Counted from the first letter of the stretch, positions 9,961 to 22,955 are shown. The stretch is DNA of 64,000 nucleotides from Charina bottae (GCA_023362775.1 JALMGJ010000002.1:72145414-72209413); one strand, 5' to 3'. The notes: generated from the letters alone by a model not told the origin. Made by a program: numbers and translations.

Positions 9961-12634
9961 ATCAGCGTGTTTGCTTCTCTCCTATTCTGAGCACTGAGCT
10001 AGAATGGCAAGAGAGGTGACAACTGAACTCAGATCTCTGCAGAAACCTGTCTTCCAAACCCAGTCAGGTCCAACTTGTGGGCCTTCTAAAAACATCTGGT
10101 TGGTCATTGTGAGAAACAGGATGCTAAACCAGGTGGACCAGACTTCCCCAGGTGGTGGCCTCTAGATCTCTTGGATAACGGTTCCTGTTAACTCAGCCAG
10201 TGTGGTCATGCTAGGTGAGAATTAAGGGATTTGTCATCCACCTATCCATCCTTCTGAAGGCATCTACTTGGCCACAGTTGGTGAGTTCCCACAACACACT
10301 AAAACACACACAAACCTAGCCAAGATTAAACCTAGCCAAACTTTGCACACTGAGCAAATATAGCCTTTAGTCTTTCAGTGATCCAGTTAAGTGTGTTGGA
10401 TAAACACATTGTGGTCCAGGGTTATACATCATCATTAATAACAACATCATCAACAACAACAACACTAATGTTAAATTTGCATGCTGCTGAATCATCTAGA
10501 TTCATAGTGACTTACCACAACATAAATTTAGAGTCCTTTTCAAGGCAGTTTCGACAATTTATTTAAAATTAAAATTGCTTGGCAAACCGGAAGCCATAAT
10601 TTTAAATTTCTTTGCATCGTTATCTCTTTGATTTCATCTTTCACAACACAATCACTGTAATTCTACAGCTTTATGTTTTCCAGATATAGCTGTTAAATGA
10701 GGAAGGAAGGACCACCACCACTCCCAGATCCAGCTTGTTCATCATATGGGAAAGATAGCAGATAACTTTGGGTTCTTCTGACTGTTAAAGTGCTGATTCC
10801 CATCTACATTACTGTATCAATAGGAGACACATGGGCTTATAATGCTAAGAGGGGGACAAACTTGAGAAAGAACTGCTTTGTAGAAGATCCCATTTTTAGA
10901 ATTTCCTCCTTAGGGAGATTAATTTGGTTTCCTCATTCAGCCTTTAGAGTGTTCTGTCAAGTTTTTAGTAATTAATGCAGTTCCTTGATTTCAGAATGTT
11001 CCCTTCTTTTATTCCAATTAGTTTTAGAGATAGGGATGGGGTAGGAATTCATTTGTTTATTTTGTATGTTTTTATTATCAATCGCTTTGAGAGTAGAGGT
11101 GAGATCACCTTGATTCCTAGGATAAATACATGGAGTTTCCTTGGCAGCAACACACATATTGTTTACCGTTGCCTTCTTCTGGAACTTTTTTTTTTAATTG
11201 CAGGCTAGCTTATAGTCATGGTATTCTGTGGTGATCTCCGATCCAAGGGTCAGTCAGTTCTGTTCTTAGCTTTCCAAGCTCACCCAAGATCAGGTAGATA
11301 CTATCACCTAGCTTGCCTGAAAGTAGAAGACCGATTCAAAAATTCATTAAAATTAATGAATTTTAATCTTAATGTTAAAAAATAAGAAATAAGATCTTAA
11401 TCTTTGAAATATTTATAGTTTACATAGTCCACAATTTTAGCAGGAGTTTGTTTAATTAATTAATGTATTCAATTTCATTCAAATTAGATTTCCCAGCATT
11501 TCAAGTAAGCACTATAATTAATATAAAATTAAATAAAATGTCATTCTTATTTTTCCTCTTTTTATTTTGATTACCTAATATTTCTGTTTTGTTGTATCAT
11601 ACCATACTCACGGTCACTTAGATTTCAGCATAATTAGAAACCTACAATTCTTAATGGAAGGAAAGATAAGGAAGACAGGAATAATCACTAAGCACTTTTG
11701 GTTTGAATTGTGTGAAGGGTATGTTTATGAAGACATGGCTTTATTAAGCCTGGAATTCTCATTCTTCAGGGAAACAGCCAGTGAAACACCGCTCCACCTT
11801 TTCCTTCATTTGAACTCTTAAACCCTGTGTTTGGCATCCATTTTTACAGTAATTCAAGACCCAAGGAATAGTTAATGCCATTATGTTTTCACAGAGACAT
11901 TACTATAAGCTGCAACATCTCATGTAGCAAAAACCAGTCCCATGTTTTTCTGAGAAGAAACTTCACACCAGCTGTCAGAGCAGGGAAGGTGAAGAGAGCT
12001 TGACCAAAACCACATGAAATACAGGCCCAGTATCTGCTTTAGAGGCCAAAATTGAAGGAGATGCAGTTCCATACTTGACCTTGCTTTCTTCCCCATATAA
12101 TCTTGTTGCGCCAGTGTTTTTCATGTCCTTGTTATTCTTCCAGTGCTGAAAGAACCTTCTTCTAAAATAAATATATTGAATTAACACTGGAAGACATGAA
12201 CTCATATGTTTTTTTGCTACGATAATGGAATCAAAGCAGGTTACTTATACATTTCCAAAGGGTGTTACGTGAGGGCAACCTGTCTGGAGTAGAAGTCTGC
12301 ATGCACACATATTGATATGCCCCAGGTATTACCAGTGAGATTTAAATCTTCTTTCAAGAAATAGTTGGATAATTTTCAATAGTACTAACAACTGCAGATT
12401 TAAGGCCATTCAAAGTACAAAGTTTAGCCTTCACAGTGATATTTTGAGATTTAGTGGAATTAATAATAGTAATGGTAATAGAAGAAAACTGATAATGGGT
12501 GGGTGGGTAAAGTAAGTATAGCTCAAGTCCTTCCAATTGAAGAGTAACATGAATTCAAGTCTTGCAGATCAGGCTTTGCTGAATCAATCCAAGATCTACC
12601 TGGTATGGCATCCCGTTTCAAAAGATGTTAGGAA
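9961..12634. other. unassigned AT-rich sequence
   Basis: No gene seen. An ATC/AAC-rich low-complexity tract lies at about 10433-10470. At 11339-11364 there is a perfect 12-bp inverted repeat (AAAATTCATTAA, 2-nt loop, complement). A weak interspersed-repeat phrase (GAGAAACAGGATGCTAAACC) lies near 10110-10130. Confidence 0.5.
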
Positions 12635-12636
12635 TA

Positions 12637-12954
12637 CAGTCGATCCTCATTATCTGCGGATTCCGTATTTGCAAATTCGCCTACTCGCTAAAATTTATTT
12701 TTTACCCCAAAATCAATACATGCGGTGCTTTTGCGGTCATTTGCAGATATGCGCAGAGGAATGAAAAATTTGAGTTGCCCAGCACGCACGTTTCCAGTTG
12801 ATGTTGAATAAGGCAACACTCTGCTTTCTTGTTTCAGTTCTCATATTGTAAACAAATGTCCTGTATTTCCCCTAGGAGCAATGGTTCAGGATTTGCTAAT
12901 TCAGTGTTCGCAGCAACTTTATAGAACTTAACTTACTGCTAATAATAAGAATTG
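12637..12954 (+). mobile_element. Tigger-type (Tc1/mariner) nonautonomous remnant
   Basis: The left end CAGTCGATCCTCATTATCTG follows a TA (12635-12636), and the right end reads GCTAATAATAAGAATTG followed by TA (12955-12956). These match Tigger-type ends (CAGTCGACCCTC... and its complement) with decay and a small deletion at the right end. The interior carries the phrases TTTGCAAATTCGCCTACTCG and CCCAAAATCAATACATGCGG, which I know from Tigger/MER2-like elements. No transposase frame remains, and the jump from TGTCCTG to TATTTCCCC near 12863 fits an internal deletion of the coding part. Confidence 0.78.
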
Positions 12955-12956
12955 TA

Positions 12957-13679
12957 TTTCCCTTTCACCCCTCATTGGCTTCCAAGTACAAAAAGGCAAA
13001 GCTTGCATTGTGATGTCACAATTCACATTTCATTATTTTGGTATCATCGTGGTTAGCAACAGATGCCTATGACATTTTTTTTTCATCCTGTTTTGCCTCA
13101 AGGGAGAGGGTAACAGAATTGTCCATAAATAATGAGCTTATAAAATTATACAGTGTGCCCAGAGTCCATTGGAGTTGGGTGGCTAATAAATTCAATTAAA
13201 AAAAAGAAGAGCAGTACATAAATCTGACAATCCCTACACATTTACTTGCTTGGGAGTAACTTCCACTGCCATTATGCACCTAACAATAAACTTGGGTATT
13301 GAATACTAGCAGAACTGGAGCTAAAATGTGGCCATGAAAAACGTGAGTGTGCTTAAAGGAGGCAAAAAAACCAAGCCCATTGAAAACCAAGCATGCCCAG
13401 TTATGCAGTAATGCTTGTCTGTTGAAAAAGAAGGTCTAAGAAGGTCTTATGCTGTTGACTGAATGAAGTTGGTATTGTGCACACATATTGATTATACTGT
13501 GAGCATGGGGAAGGTATTCATGGGAGTTTTCCCTGTGACTTTGTTTATACACATTTTGGAATTGTATGTTAATCTGATCTAGGAAGGCTTTTGCTGATGA
13601 ACCTTGTGCCGTCATGGAGCCATCATGAATACAAAGGACCTCTGATTTAGGGCATTGAGCAGAAGGGCATGGAAAGCAC
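12957..13679. other. unassigned sequence
   Basis: No recognisable feature. The 88-codon reverse frame 13436-13702 has no domain. Confidence 0.5.
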
Positions 13680-14010
13680 ATGGGGCTGCCTTTGAAGATC
13701 ATCCAGAATCTGCAGTTGATTCAAAGAGCAGTGGCCAACCTGTTAACTGAGACACATTGCCAGGTGCACACTACATCTGTGCTACAGGTCCTGCATTGGC
13801 TTCCAATAGGTTATCAGGCAAAATTCAAAGTTCTGCCTTTGACCTATACAGACCTATAGCTTGGGACCTAGATATATCCAGGACCACATAGGATAGATCT
13901 GGCCAACTTGATGGTCCCAGAAGACGCTTTTTTTTTAAGCTATCCTCCCAGATGTAGAACTCTTCCAGGAAAAGTTTACCCTAAGGCAATTCCATGGAAT
14001 GTCAAGTCTA
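13680..14010 (+). mobile_element. L2-type LINE ORF fragment
   Basis: Forward-strand remnant of the L2 ORF2 C-terminal region: ATCTGCAGTTGATTCAAAGAGC matches the LQLIQ(N) block, CTGCATTGGCTTCCAATAGG the LHWLP block, and CAAAATTCAAAGTTCTGCC the QFKVL block, followed by a GLGP-like block and a late LPWN-like block near 13985-14000. Frames are broken. It is older than the copy at 28930-32062. Confidence 0.75.
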
Positions 14011-15059
14011 AGATTAATTTTATTTACTTAGGCTTTGTATGAACAGGGATCCTGAGTTTAATAATGTGTCTGCTGTTTTATAGATTTTGTTTTGCTCATT
14101 ATTCATAAAGTGTTCTCTAACCTTCTTCTGAATTACTGCAGTGCTGGAAGCTATCTTGCTAACTTTTAAAAATGAATACAAATATCTCAGATCAAACAAG
14201 CAATAAACATTCTTCCTTCTTTTACAAGGACTGTTCCACCCCAAAAAGACGGATTTCCCAATTCAATGCCTCCAGATATATTGGTTTCCAATTCCCTAGC
14301 TGGTTGGTCATTTGGATAAGAACTGATAGGATCGGTAATCTAGAGGGTCCCAGGCTGGAGAATGCAGCAATAAATGCATCATCTTCATAAAGCAAAGGGG
14401 TATCACTGGAGGCCCCAAGGCTGTATGTGGCCCCTAGAAACCTTAAGCATGCTTCCCAAAGACCTCTAAAAGTTGTTACCAAACTGTAACAGAAGGGGGG
14501 AATGATGAAATGTTATAGGGCAACTCTGTCAAATTTGGACACGACTGATGTCATCCATTCAAGTTAGGCCAGGTCAAGAAACAGGCATGGCAGACTCCAG
14601 GAATGCTCTTTTATTGTAATAAGGCAGAAAACAGAATCTTGAAAGCCTGTCTAAGTTTTTCTCTATCCCATCTTATACTAAACAAAATCAAGGCAGGGTT
14701 ATTTTGAGTGTCTTTCTCACGCTTCTCTGTTTTAGGACTATGGAAAATTTGCTGCAAGTCTCCCCTTCATTCCTCACTCATATCTTCCCCAAGGTCAGCT
14801 CTGTATTCCTTTACATCAGGTGTGGTCTATGCTGACTCATTGTTTATGCATTATAGTAATAAACCCTTCTATCTGGGGTTTTGCTTTCCACCCGTATCTC
14901 TGCCCTGGGTAGCATTGGTGGTGTTTCAGGGACAAACACTGGTGGTAACCCTGGAGAAAATATCATACCAGGAAGTGGTGGTGTAGGAGCAGGCATGAAA
15001 GGTAGTATCAATAGGAATTCTTCCAGGACGTGGCATTGGAAGTGCTTTTGTTTAATTTT
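14011..15059. other. unassigned sequence
   Basis: Nothing firm. A MITE-like phrase occurs near 14268-14310. Frames at 14708-14986 and 14881-15195 have no recognisable protein features. Confidence 0.45.
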
Positions 15060-15298
15060 TTTAATTTTTTTGTGCCTTCCCTTCAAGTCACTTTTTGACT
15101 CCTGCCAACTGTCTGGACAAGTCCCTGCAGTTTTCTTGGCAAGATTTTCAGAAGTGGCTTGCCATTGCCTTCTTCCGAGGACGGAGAGAGAATGACTGGC
15201 CCAAAGTCACCCAGCTGACTTCATGCCTAAGGTGGGACTAGAACTGATGGTTTCCCAGTTTCTAGCCTGGTGCCTTAACCACTACACCAAACTGGCCC
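15060..15298 (-). mobile_element. tRNA-derived SINE (second family)
   Basis: Same family as 4485-4698 and 38301-38513, reverse strand. The A-box complement (CCACTACACCAAACTGGC) ends at about 15295, and the body carries the GACTCCTGCCAACTGTCTGG and AAAGTCACCCAGCTG blocks. A T-rich run at 15048-15070 represents its A-rich 3' tail. No clear target duplication. Confidence 0.82.
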
Positions 15299-15300
15299 TC

Positions 15301-16487
15301 GTTGGAGGCATATTTAAATAGATGTCCAAAAGGTGACCAAAGCAATAAAGCTGGACCTCTCATCATACAGAAAAATAGAGGAGGATGCATGAGAATATGG
15401 CCTCTCATGAGAGTGTTTGGTGGAGAAGCTGAACCATGAAACCTCGGCATCTGCTATTGAGCCATTCTATGTAATCAACACATGTTCTTCTGATGCTCAC
15501 AGGAAAACAATTTTGCCTACTATTTAGTGCCAGTCACATGTCAATGTTGGCATGATGACAAGGCAGAAGCAAAGATAGGAGGCAGTGATGTCTCATGTTT
15601 TATAAGATGGTAAGGAAAGAGAGGCTATATCCATGATTATCCTTTTCAATGGTAGCAACTATGTATATATGTGCATATGTATGTATGTTTGCCATACTTC
15701 TAGTTTGACCCAGAAGCCTATGGCTTCGGGTATCCTGCAAAACAAATTAAAGTTGTACATTTATATTGCCTGTGCCAGGATCTGGTCTGTGAACACAAGC
15801 ACAAGAAAGACCCTTGTACAGACATGCCTTGAGAGTCACAAATTGGGCTAAGTATGCAGAGCCTCAGAAGGGGTTCCCCAGGTCAGTACTGAAGCATGCA
15901 GCTCAGGCAGTGAAGCAATCCTTCACTGCCCCACCTATCCCATGGATAAACCCAGGACTTTTTGTCTCCAGACATGTCAATCTGGCACCTTTCAGCCATG
16001 CTAAAGAATATTAAGGAGAAACACAAACAAGATCCTCTTTTGAGGAATGACCTAACAACGGGATGGGAGGGGGTCTTCTTGTTGCCATAGTCCTCCACAT
16101 CTTGAGCAGCAGCATTCCCAAATTCCCAAGCAGGATAATAAGCAGACCAGCAGCAACAGTTCAGGGGGCCTCCAAACCTGCCTAGGTAACAACATAATGA
16201 GCCCTTTTGAATGGCTCCATCCCTGCCAAAGGGGTGGAAACGGGAGATGCTTTTGTTTGCAATAATGAACCTGTAATTATGCTACATTTCTTGGTTTTAG
16301 TCACATTTTTGTGGTGTGCTGTTCTCTTTGTATTGACAGATTTACGACTCAGATATTCTGCTACATTGACTGGAGTATGACACTCTATGGAGACTGTCTG
16401 ACTCCAGTTTCTTCTCTCTTCCATGCAAGGGCAGGGGAGAGGAAACCTAATGCAGCTCAGTACTCCCTCTAAAAAAAGGAGGGAGAG
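15301..16487. other. unassigned sequence
   Basis: No recognisable gene or repeat apart from a weak ATGT-rich patch at about 15660-15690. Confidence 0.5.
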
Positions 16488-16489
16488 AT

Positions 16490-16582
<93 letters not shown>
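16488..16582. repeat. (GATA)n microsatellite
   Basis: About 95 bp of GATA units with one GATGATA interruption, the same interruption type as in the array at 2810-2880. Reverse-strand frames through it (Ile-Tyr-Leu-Ser repeats, 16182-16653) are artefacts. Confidence 0.97.
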
Positions 16583-16583
<1 letters not shown>

Positions 16584-17040
16584 AACCCACATGCACACCA
16601 ACACTCACATACACCCAAATATATATTGGGGAAAATAGAGAAAGAGCCAGCAATTGTGCATCATTGCTAAAATGAACAAATGCTGATCACAGACTTTTTC
16701 TTGGGAAGGAGGAGGATATATAACCCCAACTCCCTGGAAATATTTGAATATTCAAGGTTGTACATATATACATGAAACGAAGTATATGTAAATGAAAGAA
16801 TTAATAAGAAAGTGGTGGGTTTTCAAAGCAATCAAGCCAAATAAATAAATATCTGGGGTTGGAAAATGCTCAATAAAACTACCCTTTGAAATGCATGGAT
16901 TAAGCTGGGTGGGTGACAAAGTATCTTTGTTACCAGGCTAATCAGCTGCAGGGGATTTACATAGTCATGTACAAAATTGCTGTTCAGTCACTTTTTTCAA
17001 AAGATGGAAATAGCTGAACAAGAGGAGGAGGTTTTGAGAG
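16583..17040. other. unassigned sequence
   Basis: Nothing recognised. Confidence 0.5.
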
Positions 17041-17041
17041 G

Positions 17042-17121
<80 letters not shown>
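17041..17121. repeat. (GA)n microsatellite
   Basis: About 75 bp of almost perfect GA dinucleotides. A Ser-Leu repeat frame on the reverse strand is an artefact of it. Confidence 0.97.
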
Positions 17122-17124
<3 letters not shown>

Positions 17125-19523
17125 GGCAGCATTGTGCAATTAGAAGTCATTTTTGAAACAGATTTAGCTGGATAGTTCTTAAAGATAATATGTGGAGACT
17201 TGTGTCAGCCAAGCAGCCATCCCTAAACATAGCAGCTTTGTGGACATGCGACAGCTGGATCTTAATACATCACTATTTTAGACATCATAGATCTTTATGT
17301 TTAGATCTGGGGAAATGCTGTCAAAAAGCAATTAAAACTGCAAGGAAACTGTTTTGGGCAGAGTTTGACATTGCCTTCCATGGATTTAGCAGCCTAGAAC
17401 TTTGGGTGTTGGGTGGGGCAATCTCCTTTGAAGACCTCTTGGAAGGAAGGAAAGGTTCTCCTCCTCCTCCTCCTCACCATTTGCCTGTCCAATGGGGACA
17501 GCCCTAAGAATAATGTCACAAAACCTAGTTTCCTTTCTCTCATCTCCTGCCAGGTAAAGGAGTTCATACATTATTAAGAGAGAAAGAGAGAAATCACATA
17601 ATCCAGAAAAACAGAAAAGACACCTCAAATTTTTAGATGTGAAAATGTATGCATAGATGCAAATTTGAAAATATATGCTATATTTAAAATCTAAATAAAA
17701 GGTTCTTCACCATACCAGGGAAGATGACCGGTGGGCCTTCTACTCAATTCTTACACTGGTTGGTACTTTCCAGGCTCTCCAGCTCTCCTTTCTTTGGGCG
17801 TTTGCTTTCTGAACTGGGCGTGGGCTAGGAAGGTCTTCAGCCAGAGGACATTTCCAAATAGAGGTCTTGTTCTTAAACTGGTACAAATAAAAGCTTGACT
17901 TGATTGCACCAAAGATGCAGGTAGTAGTAGCTCATCATCCTCTTTCCTGCGCTGGTGGAACAGATGCATCTATGAAGGCTATATGAAAGATAAGAGGCAG
18001 AAATGAAATATATTACACTTTAATCAAAGCAAATTACAAAACTTTAATCATTGCTTTTCACAGAATGGCAGGTTTTGATAGATAAATTTAAACATTTTTG
18101 TAAAATAGATCTGTGGGAATAAACAAAGCATTCCAAGATAACTTTCTATTACAGAAACAGTAATGCAAAATACATTAGTGTTAGTGATTCATTGAATGCT
18201 AGGTGCCTGCTAAGAAAAAGGAAGGCGGTAGAAAGGGTTTGAGAAAAACCATACTCAACAGTCTGGGCTGGGCTGCCAGGCCTGAGGCAACATCTAAAAC
18301 ATTTGAGGATCCCTGGCTTAGTGAGCTGAATGAACAAAGCCACTGTGGTGTGCATATCATGGTTTATGGTTTAGGTGAACCCAGTTCTTATGATTTGTTC
18401 AAAAACCAAGGTTAAGCAAGCAATAGCTTTACGTACATGATGCATGAACCAGTCACTGCCTTTAGAGGTGATACAACACCCTCATGACTAATCCATCACT
18501 TCCAATAGGCTTTGATAGTTTAACTTCCATGAATTTGTTTAATCTCCTAAAGCTGTCCAGTTTGGTCGCCATCATCATATTTTTTTTAATTATCAATTCT
18601 ATATGTGTGGTGAGAATAAGGATTTCCGTTCTTCTGTTCTGAATTTCACTTCGCTCAGATCCATCAGATGACCCGAGTCAAGTGTTATGACAGAGGAAGG
18701 ACAAGTCGGCCTCTCTGGGAGGAGTGTTTGCTAAGCACTGTAAAAAGCCGTGCATCATTTCTAGCACACTATAGCCACTTAAATAAATGTGAATATTCAC
18801 AGGAGCAGAAGTTACAGGGAGTAAAATAAAAATATCTCACCATTTGGTCTGCAGCGCTTACGACCTTTCCACAGAGATCTGGGCATGCACTATAAGTAAG
18901 GAAAAAGATCTTCAGCCCAATCTAGCAAGGCAGTTCTTATGCTTTCACACACATTTTGTTCAACTTAGGTCAAGCTGAACTAAGCTTCACCACACCCCAG
19001 TAAACACATTAAATGCATGGGAGATGTTTATTTAGAGCTCCTGAGCCTCAGGACCTGAGGTGCATATCAATGCCGTGTTCCTGGAAGTAGCGCTTGATCT
19101 AAACCTGTTCCTGACTACAGAGAAAGCAATTTAGTCAGATAGAAGTAGCTAGGCTGTTTTGACACAATGTAGTTTCCTTTGACCTATACAGGTCAAAGAG
19201 GATGTATGTGATGTACAGTATGTAGGCCACATATGGCTTCCAAAGACTTTTTGTATGCCTCCCTCTCATTTCTATGGCTGTGATTGTTTTCATTTTAAAA
19301 GGGGGAAAGGGAGAGTGCTAGGAAACAAACTCAACTCCAGGCAATGCCTTTATCATCTTCAAAGTTACACACCCTATTAGTGGGAACAAACTATAGTTCA
19401 AGTAGGACACATCTTCTACTGTATATGGAGGAGGATACACAACACAATCCCTGCAGGGAAAGACATGGAAGAAATTCTGGAGAGCTACTTCCAGTCAGCA
19501 TATAGACAATATTGATCTAGGTC
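17122..19523. other. unassigned sequence
   Basis: No gene seen. A CTC-rich tract lies at about 17457-17477. At 18340-18440 the words CATGGTTTATGG and TGATGCATGAACCAGTCACTG suggest a decayed copy of the MITE at 23177-23385. Confidence 0.45.
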
Positions 19524-19592
19524 ATTGTTTCTCAACCTTAGCAACTTTAAGATGTGTGGACTTCAACTCCCAGAATTCCCCAGCCAGCATGC
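19524..19592 (+). mobile_element. palindromic hAT-like MITE, left half
   Basis: GTTTCTCAACCTTAGCAACTTTAAGATGTGTGGACTTCAACTCCCAGAATTCC-type sequence (shown in part) is one arm of a MITE that I recall as very common in squamates. The complementary arm is missing, so this is a half element. Confidence 0.65.
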
Positions 19593-19739
19593 TTATGCTG
19601 TTTGATAAGTTTTGTTCAAAAACCAATTGGCTATTGACCTCTTCTGCTACACTTTCATATTCTTTCTACAATGGCACAGCGAGACCTGCTCAGAACTTTT
19701 TTTGGGGTGGGTTAAATGGGAAACTTACATAACAGATCA

Positions 19740-20060
19740 TTATTATTATTATTTATAATAATATTATGATATAATAAAATAATTTTATTTATTTATTTAT
19801 TTATTTATTTTTCACATTTATGTAGCCACCCATCTCATATATATGACTCTCGGTGACTTACAAACAATTAAAACATAAAAACATAAAAAAAAGAACAATA
19901 CAATAACTTAAAAACAAGAAAAAATATAAAAGCATATAAAAAAACATCATAAAATACATAAAACTCTCAGCCAAGGTAACCCCATTCATCAAAACAATTA
20001 GTACAGCCATTGCACCAGCTCCACCACACAATATTTTTTCTGGCATTTCAGTTCCTCTTC
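19740..20060 (-). mobile_element. L2-like LINE 3' end with (TTTA)n tail
   Basis: ATT and TTTA units (about 19740-19812) lead into a reverse-strand L2 3' end: GCCACCCATCTCAT, then GACTCTCGGTGACTTACAA, matching the complement of the 3' end at 31995-32030. The following A-rich part has no frame. Confidence 0.75.
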
Positions 20061-20154
20061 AAAACCAAATTAACATTGAATCTGCAAGTTTAGCTATAAC
20101 CCGTCATCCTTGCAATGACTCTGTAAATGAGGGTTACAACTGTTCTGCAACCAT

Positions 20155-20264
20155 AGCCTTTCCCAACTTGATACCCTCTTAATGTGTTGGATCTCCATCA
20201 TGGTGGCTGGGAATTATAAGAATTTAAATCCAATACATCTGGAGGCCAACAGCTTAGAGAAGGC
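20155..20264. mobile_element. palindromic MITE (hAT-like)
   Basis: Left arm AGCCTTTCCCAACTTGATAC... and right arm ending AGAGAAGGCT are imperfect reverse complements. The block TGTGTTGGATCTCCATCATG mirrors CCAATACATCTGGAGGCC. Short, noncoding and terminally inverted, this fits a nonautonomous hAT family. Target duplication not resolved. Confidence 0.6.
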
Positions 20265-20562
20265 TGCCTGGATGTATGCCCACTTCTGAATGGATCTGTT
20301 CTACTCACATCCTGAACCTGTTGGTAGAGGTATATAATGTAGCTTTTACTATCTATGGAATTGTAACCATTCTCCTCATCCTCATTCATGTCATTGTCAT
20401 CTTACAAAAATGGCACAATGCAACAATTCAATGAACATAGAAGAATGAATTACTAGAAGTTCCTGGGAAGCTGCAAACAAATCAGGAAAGGTTTTGTAAG
20501 CTGCCTTATGTCATTTGGCAGATGGGCAAGTGAGTGAGTGGGCAGACCTAGATGATAGATAG
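20265..20562. other. unassigned sequence
   Basis: Nothing recognised. Confidence 0.5.
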
Positions 20563-20621
20563 AGGATGGATGGATGGATGGATGGATGGATGGATGGATG
20601 GATGGATGGATGGATGGATGG
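20563..20621. repeat. (GGAT)n microsatellite
   Basis: About fifteen perfect GGAT units, preceded by a short GATA-like stretch. Confidence 0.97.
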
Positions 20622-21060
20622 TAGAGAACAAACTTCTGCAGGTTGAAGACGATAACCTTCCCACCATTGCTCTCTAATCTTTATTATTCAGGGACAAGAT
20701 GTCTCTGGAAGTGAAGGTTTGGCATATCTGTTACTCTTTCTCCTGCAAGGTCCAGAATGAGTGTTGTTGCTTACATAGTCAAACAGATAAAGCCCATACA
20801 CCAATCATTATACGGTGGGGAGGGGGGTTGGGAAAACAAATTATACTGAGAAATTGGAAAAGTGATATTATTCCAGACATTAAAGATTGGTTTATGGCAA
20901 TGTGTAATTTATCCATTCTGGAAAGGCAATATTTTCAACTACTGTAATCAAAGAATGAAGCAATGTGTTCTTCTTTGGTATAGATTTTATGATATTTACA
21001 GTAACAGTGGTTTTATGAGGTAAGTTCTTTTTATCTTATTTTAATGTGGTTACAATATAT
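20622..21060. other. unassigned sequence
   Basis: Nothing recognised. The 82-codon frame at 20699-20947 has no family features that I can identify. Confidence 0.45.
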
Positions 21061-21795
21061 TATTTTATTTATTTATTTATTTAATCATTAATTAATTAAA
21101 TTTGTTAGTAGACTCTGGGCAGCTTACAAAATCCATATGCACAATTAAAACAGTTAAAACGTAAAACAGAACGTGACAGCCTGAACTTAAAACAATCGTA
21201 ACAGTGAAGATATGACAGGGCCCCCACAAATACAGTACATTAACCCAGGCCTGGGAGCACAGCCAGGTCTTAAGGGCTTTCTTGAACCCCAGGAGAGTGG
21301 ATGCCATCCATACCTCAGGGGGATGCTGTTCCAGAGGGTGGGGGCAATCACAAAGAAGGCACACTTCCTCGGTCCCACAAGATGACAATGTTTAATTGAG
21401 GAGACCTGAAGCACACTCACTCTGCCCAAATGTACTGGGCAGGCAGAAACAATTGGAGACAGGCAGTCCCTCAGATAACCAGGCCCCATGCCATGGAAGG
21501 CTTTATAAGTAACAACCAGCAGCTTGAATTGCACCCAGAAGCCAACCGGCAACCAATGCAGCTCCCATACCAGCAGTGACACATGGGCTTACCGAGAAAT
21601 GCCCATTGCTGCATTTTGAACCAGCTGTAGCTTCCAGGTGGTCTTCAAGGGCAGCCCCATGTAGAGCACATTGCAATAGTCCGATCGTGAGGTGACCAGG
21701 ATGTGAGTGGTTGTCTGAAGGGTGCAACTGGCACACAAGATGAACCTGTGCAAAGTCCCTCCTGGCCACAGCTGCCCTTGCTCTTCAAGATTACA
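21061..21795 (-). mobile_element. L2-like LINE 3' fragment, 5'-truncated
   Basis: Reverse-strand L2 copy with its 3' end at a TTTA array (21061-21082). Reverse frames 21503-21769 and 21187-21582 contain LLQCALHGA, a SLLVWELHWLPVGF block and a QFKLLVVTYKAFHGMGPGYLRD-like block (given in part), followed by APTLWNSIP. These are the C-terminal blocks of the L2 ORF2 at 31370-31790. The two frames overlap out of phase, so at least one frameshift separates them. The reverse-transcriptase catalytic core is absent because of 5' truncation at about 21795. Confidence 0.87.
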
Positions 21796-22713
21796 AAATC
21801 ATAAGGTATCTTTTGTAAACTGGTAACTACCTATAAATTGAAGATATATGTTAGATGTTTAGTATTGCAATTTGTTAAATTCTGTTACAGTCTTTTAGGG
21901 TTTAGGAGGGTCTTTCTTTTATTTCTTGGTTTGGCTTGGTTTGGTTTTAATTTTGTTGTTGTATATTCTGGTACAGTATTCTGTTTATTTTTTGTAATCT
22001 AATAAATTAAAAATAACATTATTTTTTTTAAAAAAAACAATATACCAAGGGATAGCAGCAGATCAGGGGAATCTGTGGTTTGCACACCTTCAACGTATTT
22101 AATGGATAAGAGCGACTCTAAAAGGAAGCAGGGAACCAGAAACAATCTACTGAAGAGTGAGCATGTTTCTTAGTCATAAAATGTTAGCTGAAAGAGGGAA
22201 AAATCAGAAATGTGGGTGGGAGCAGGACAGAATGGAAGAGGGCTTGGCTGACTGAACATGAACAGAAGCACCCCACCCTGCAGCATTTTGTTGCAGATCC
22301 CACATATCATGATGGACCTATCTTAAGTGGATTTGTCTAATCCCATTTAGAGCCATCTAGGCCCATGGCCATCCCATGATGACAAACACTGTCTAAAAGG
22401 TGTTTCATAAACATGGATTTCCTTTTTGTCTTCCTCCCATTCAGTTGGACTGGGTGATCCAAGTTCTTGTAATAGGTGAGAAGATGAAAGTTTCTGTTTT
22501 TCCCATTTCTTTCCATCTTGTGTAATTTATAACCTTTGTCTTGTTTCCTTCCTGGAGTCATCTTTTATTTAAACTATAAAACTCAATGCTTCAGCCTTTC
22601 TTCATGGGAAAGGATTCAGCCCTGAATAGGGTATACTTCTTGAGATAAGAAATCATACTGTTTTCCAAATACAACTGTAGTTTATTTGGTTATCAGATGT
22701 ATACCCACTTTTC
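21796..22713. other. unassigned sequence
   Basis: No recognisable gene or repeat. AT-rich at 21900-22050. Confidence 0.5.
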
Positions 22714-22721
22714 CTCTAAGA

Positions 22722-22955
22722 CAGCGCTTCCCAAACTGTGTGTCGCAACACGTTAGTGTGTCGGCTGCAGTGTCTGGGTGTGTCGCGGCTGCTGCTGCCT
22801 CCAAGCCCTGCCAGGATTCCGCGCAGGTCCTAGTGCCTGCCTTGTGCCCTGCTGTAAGAGTGTGTCGCGAAATGATGCCCTGCTGTAAGAGTGTGTCGAG
22901 AAAAGATGCATGTCTAAAAAGTGTGTCACCAACATGAAAAGTTTGGAAAGCTCTG
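22722..22955. mobile_element. nonautonomous hAT element (MITE)
   Basis: A 234-bp unit with imperfect terminal inverted repeats: CAGCGCTTCCCAAACTGTG at the left, and AGTTTGGAAAGCTCTG at the right (complement CAGAGCTTTCCAAACT). It is flanked by a perfect 8-bp direct repeat, CTCTAAGA, at 22714-22721 and 22956-22963, the target-duplication length of hAT transposases. The interior is TGTGTCG-rich and holds a 31-bp tandem duplication (22846-22876 and 22877-22907, 29 of 31 matching). No transposase frame. A truncated relative lies at 43387-43450. Confidence 0.92.

Noticed and set aside
16182..16653. Two reverse frames of 140 and 68 codons with the same repeat peptide
   Set aside because: Both run through the GATA array at 16488-16582 in different phases.
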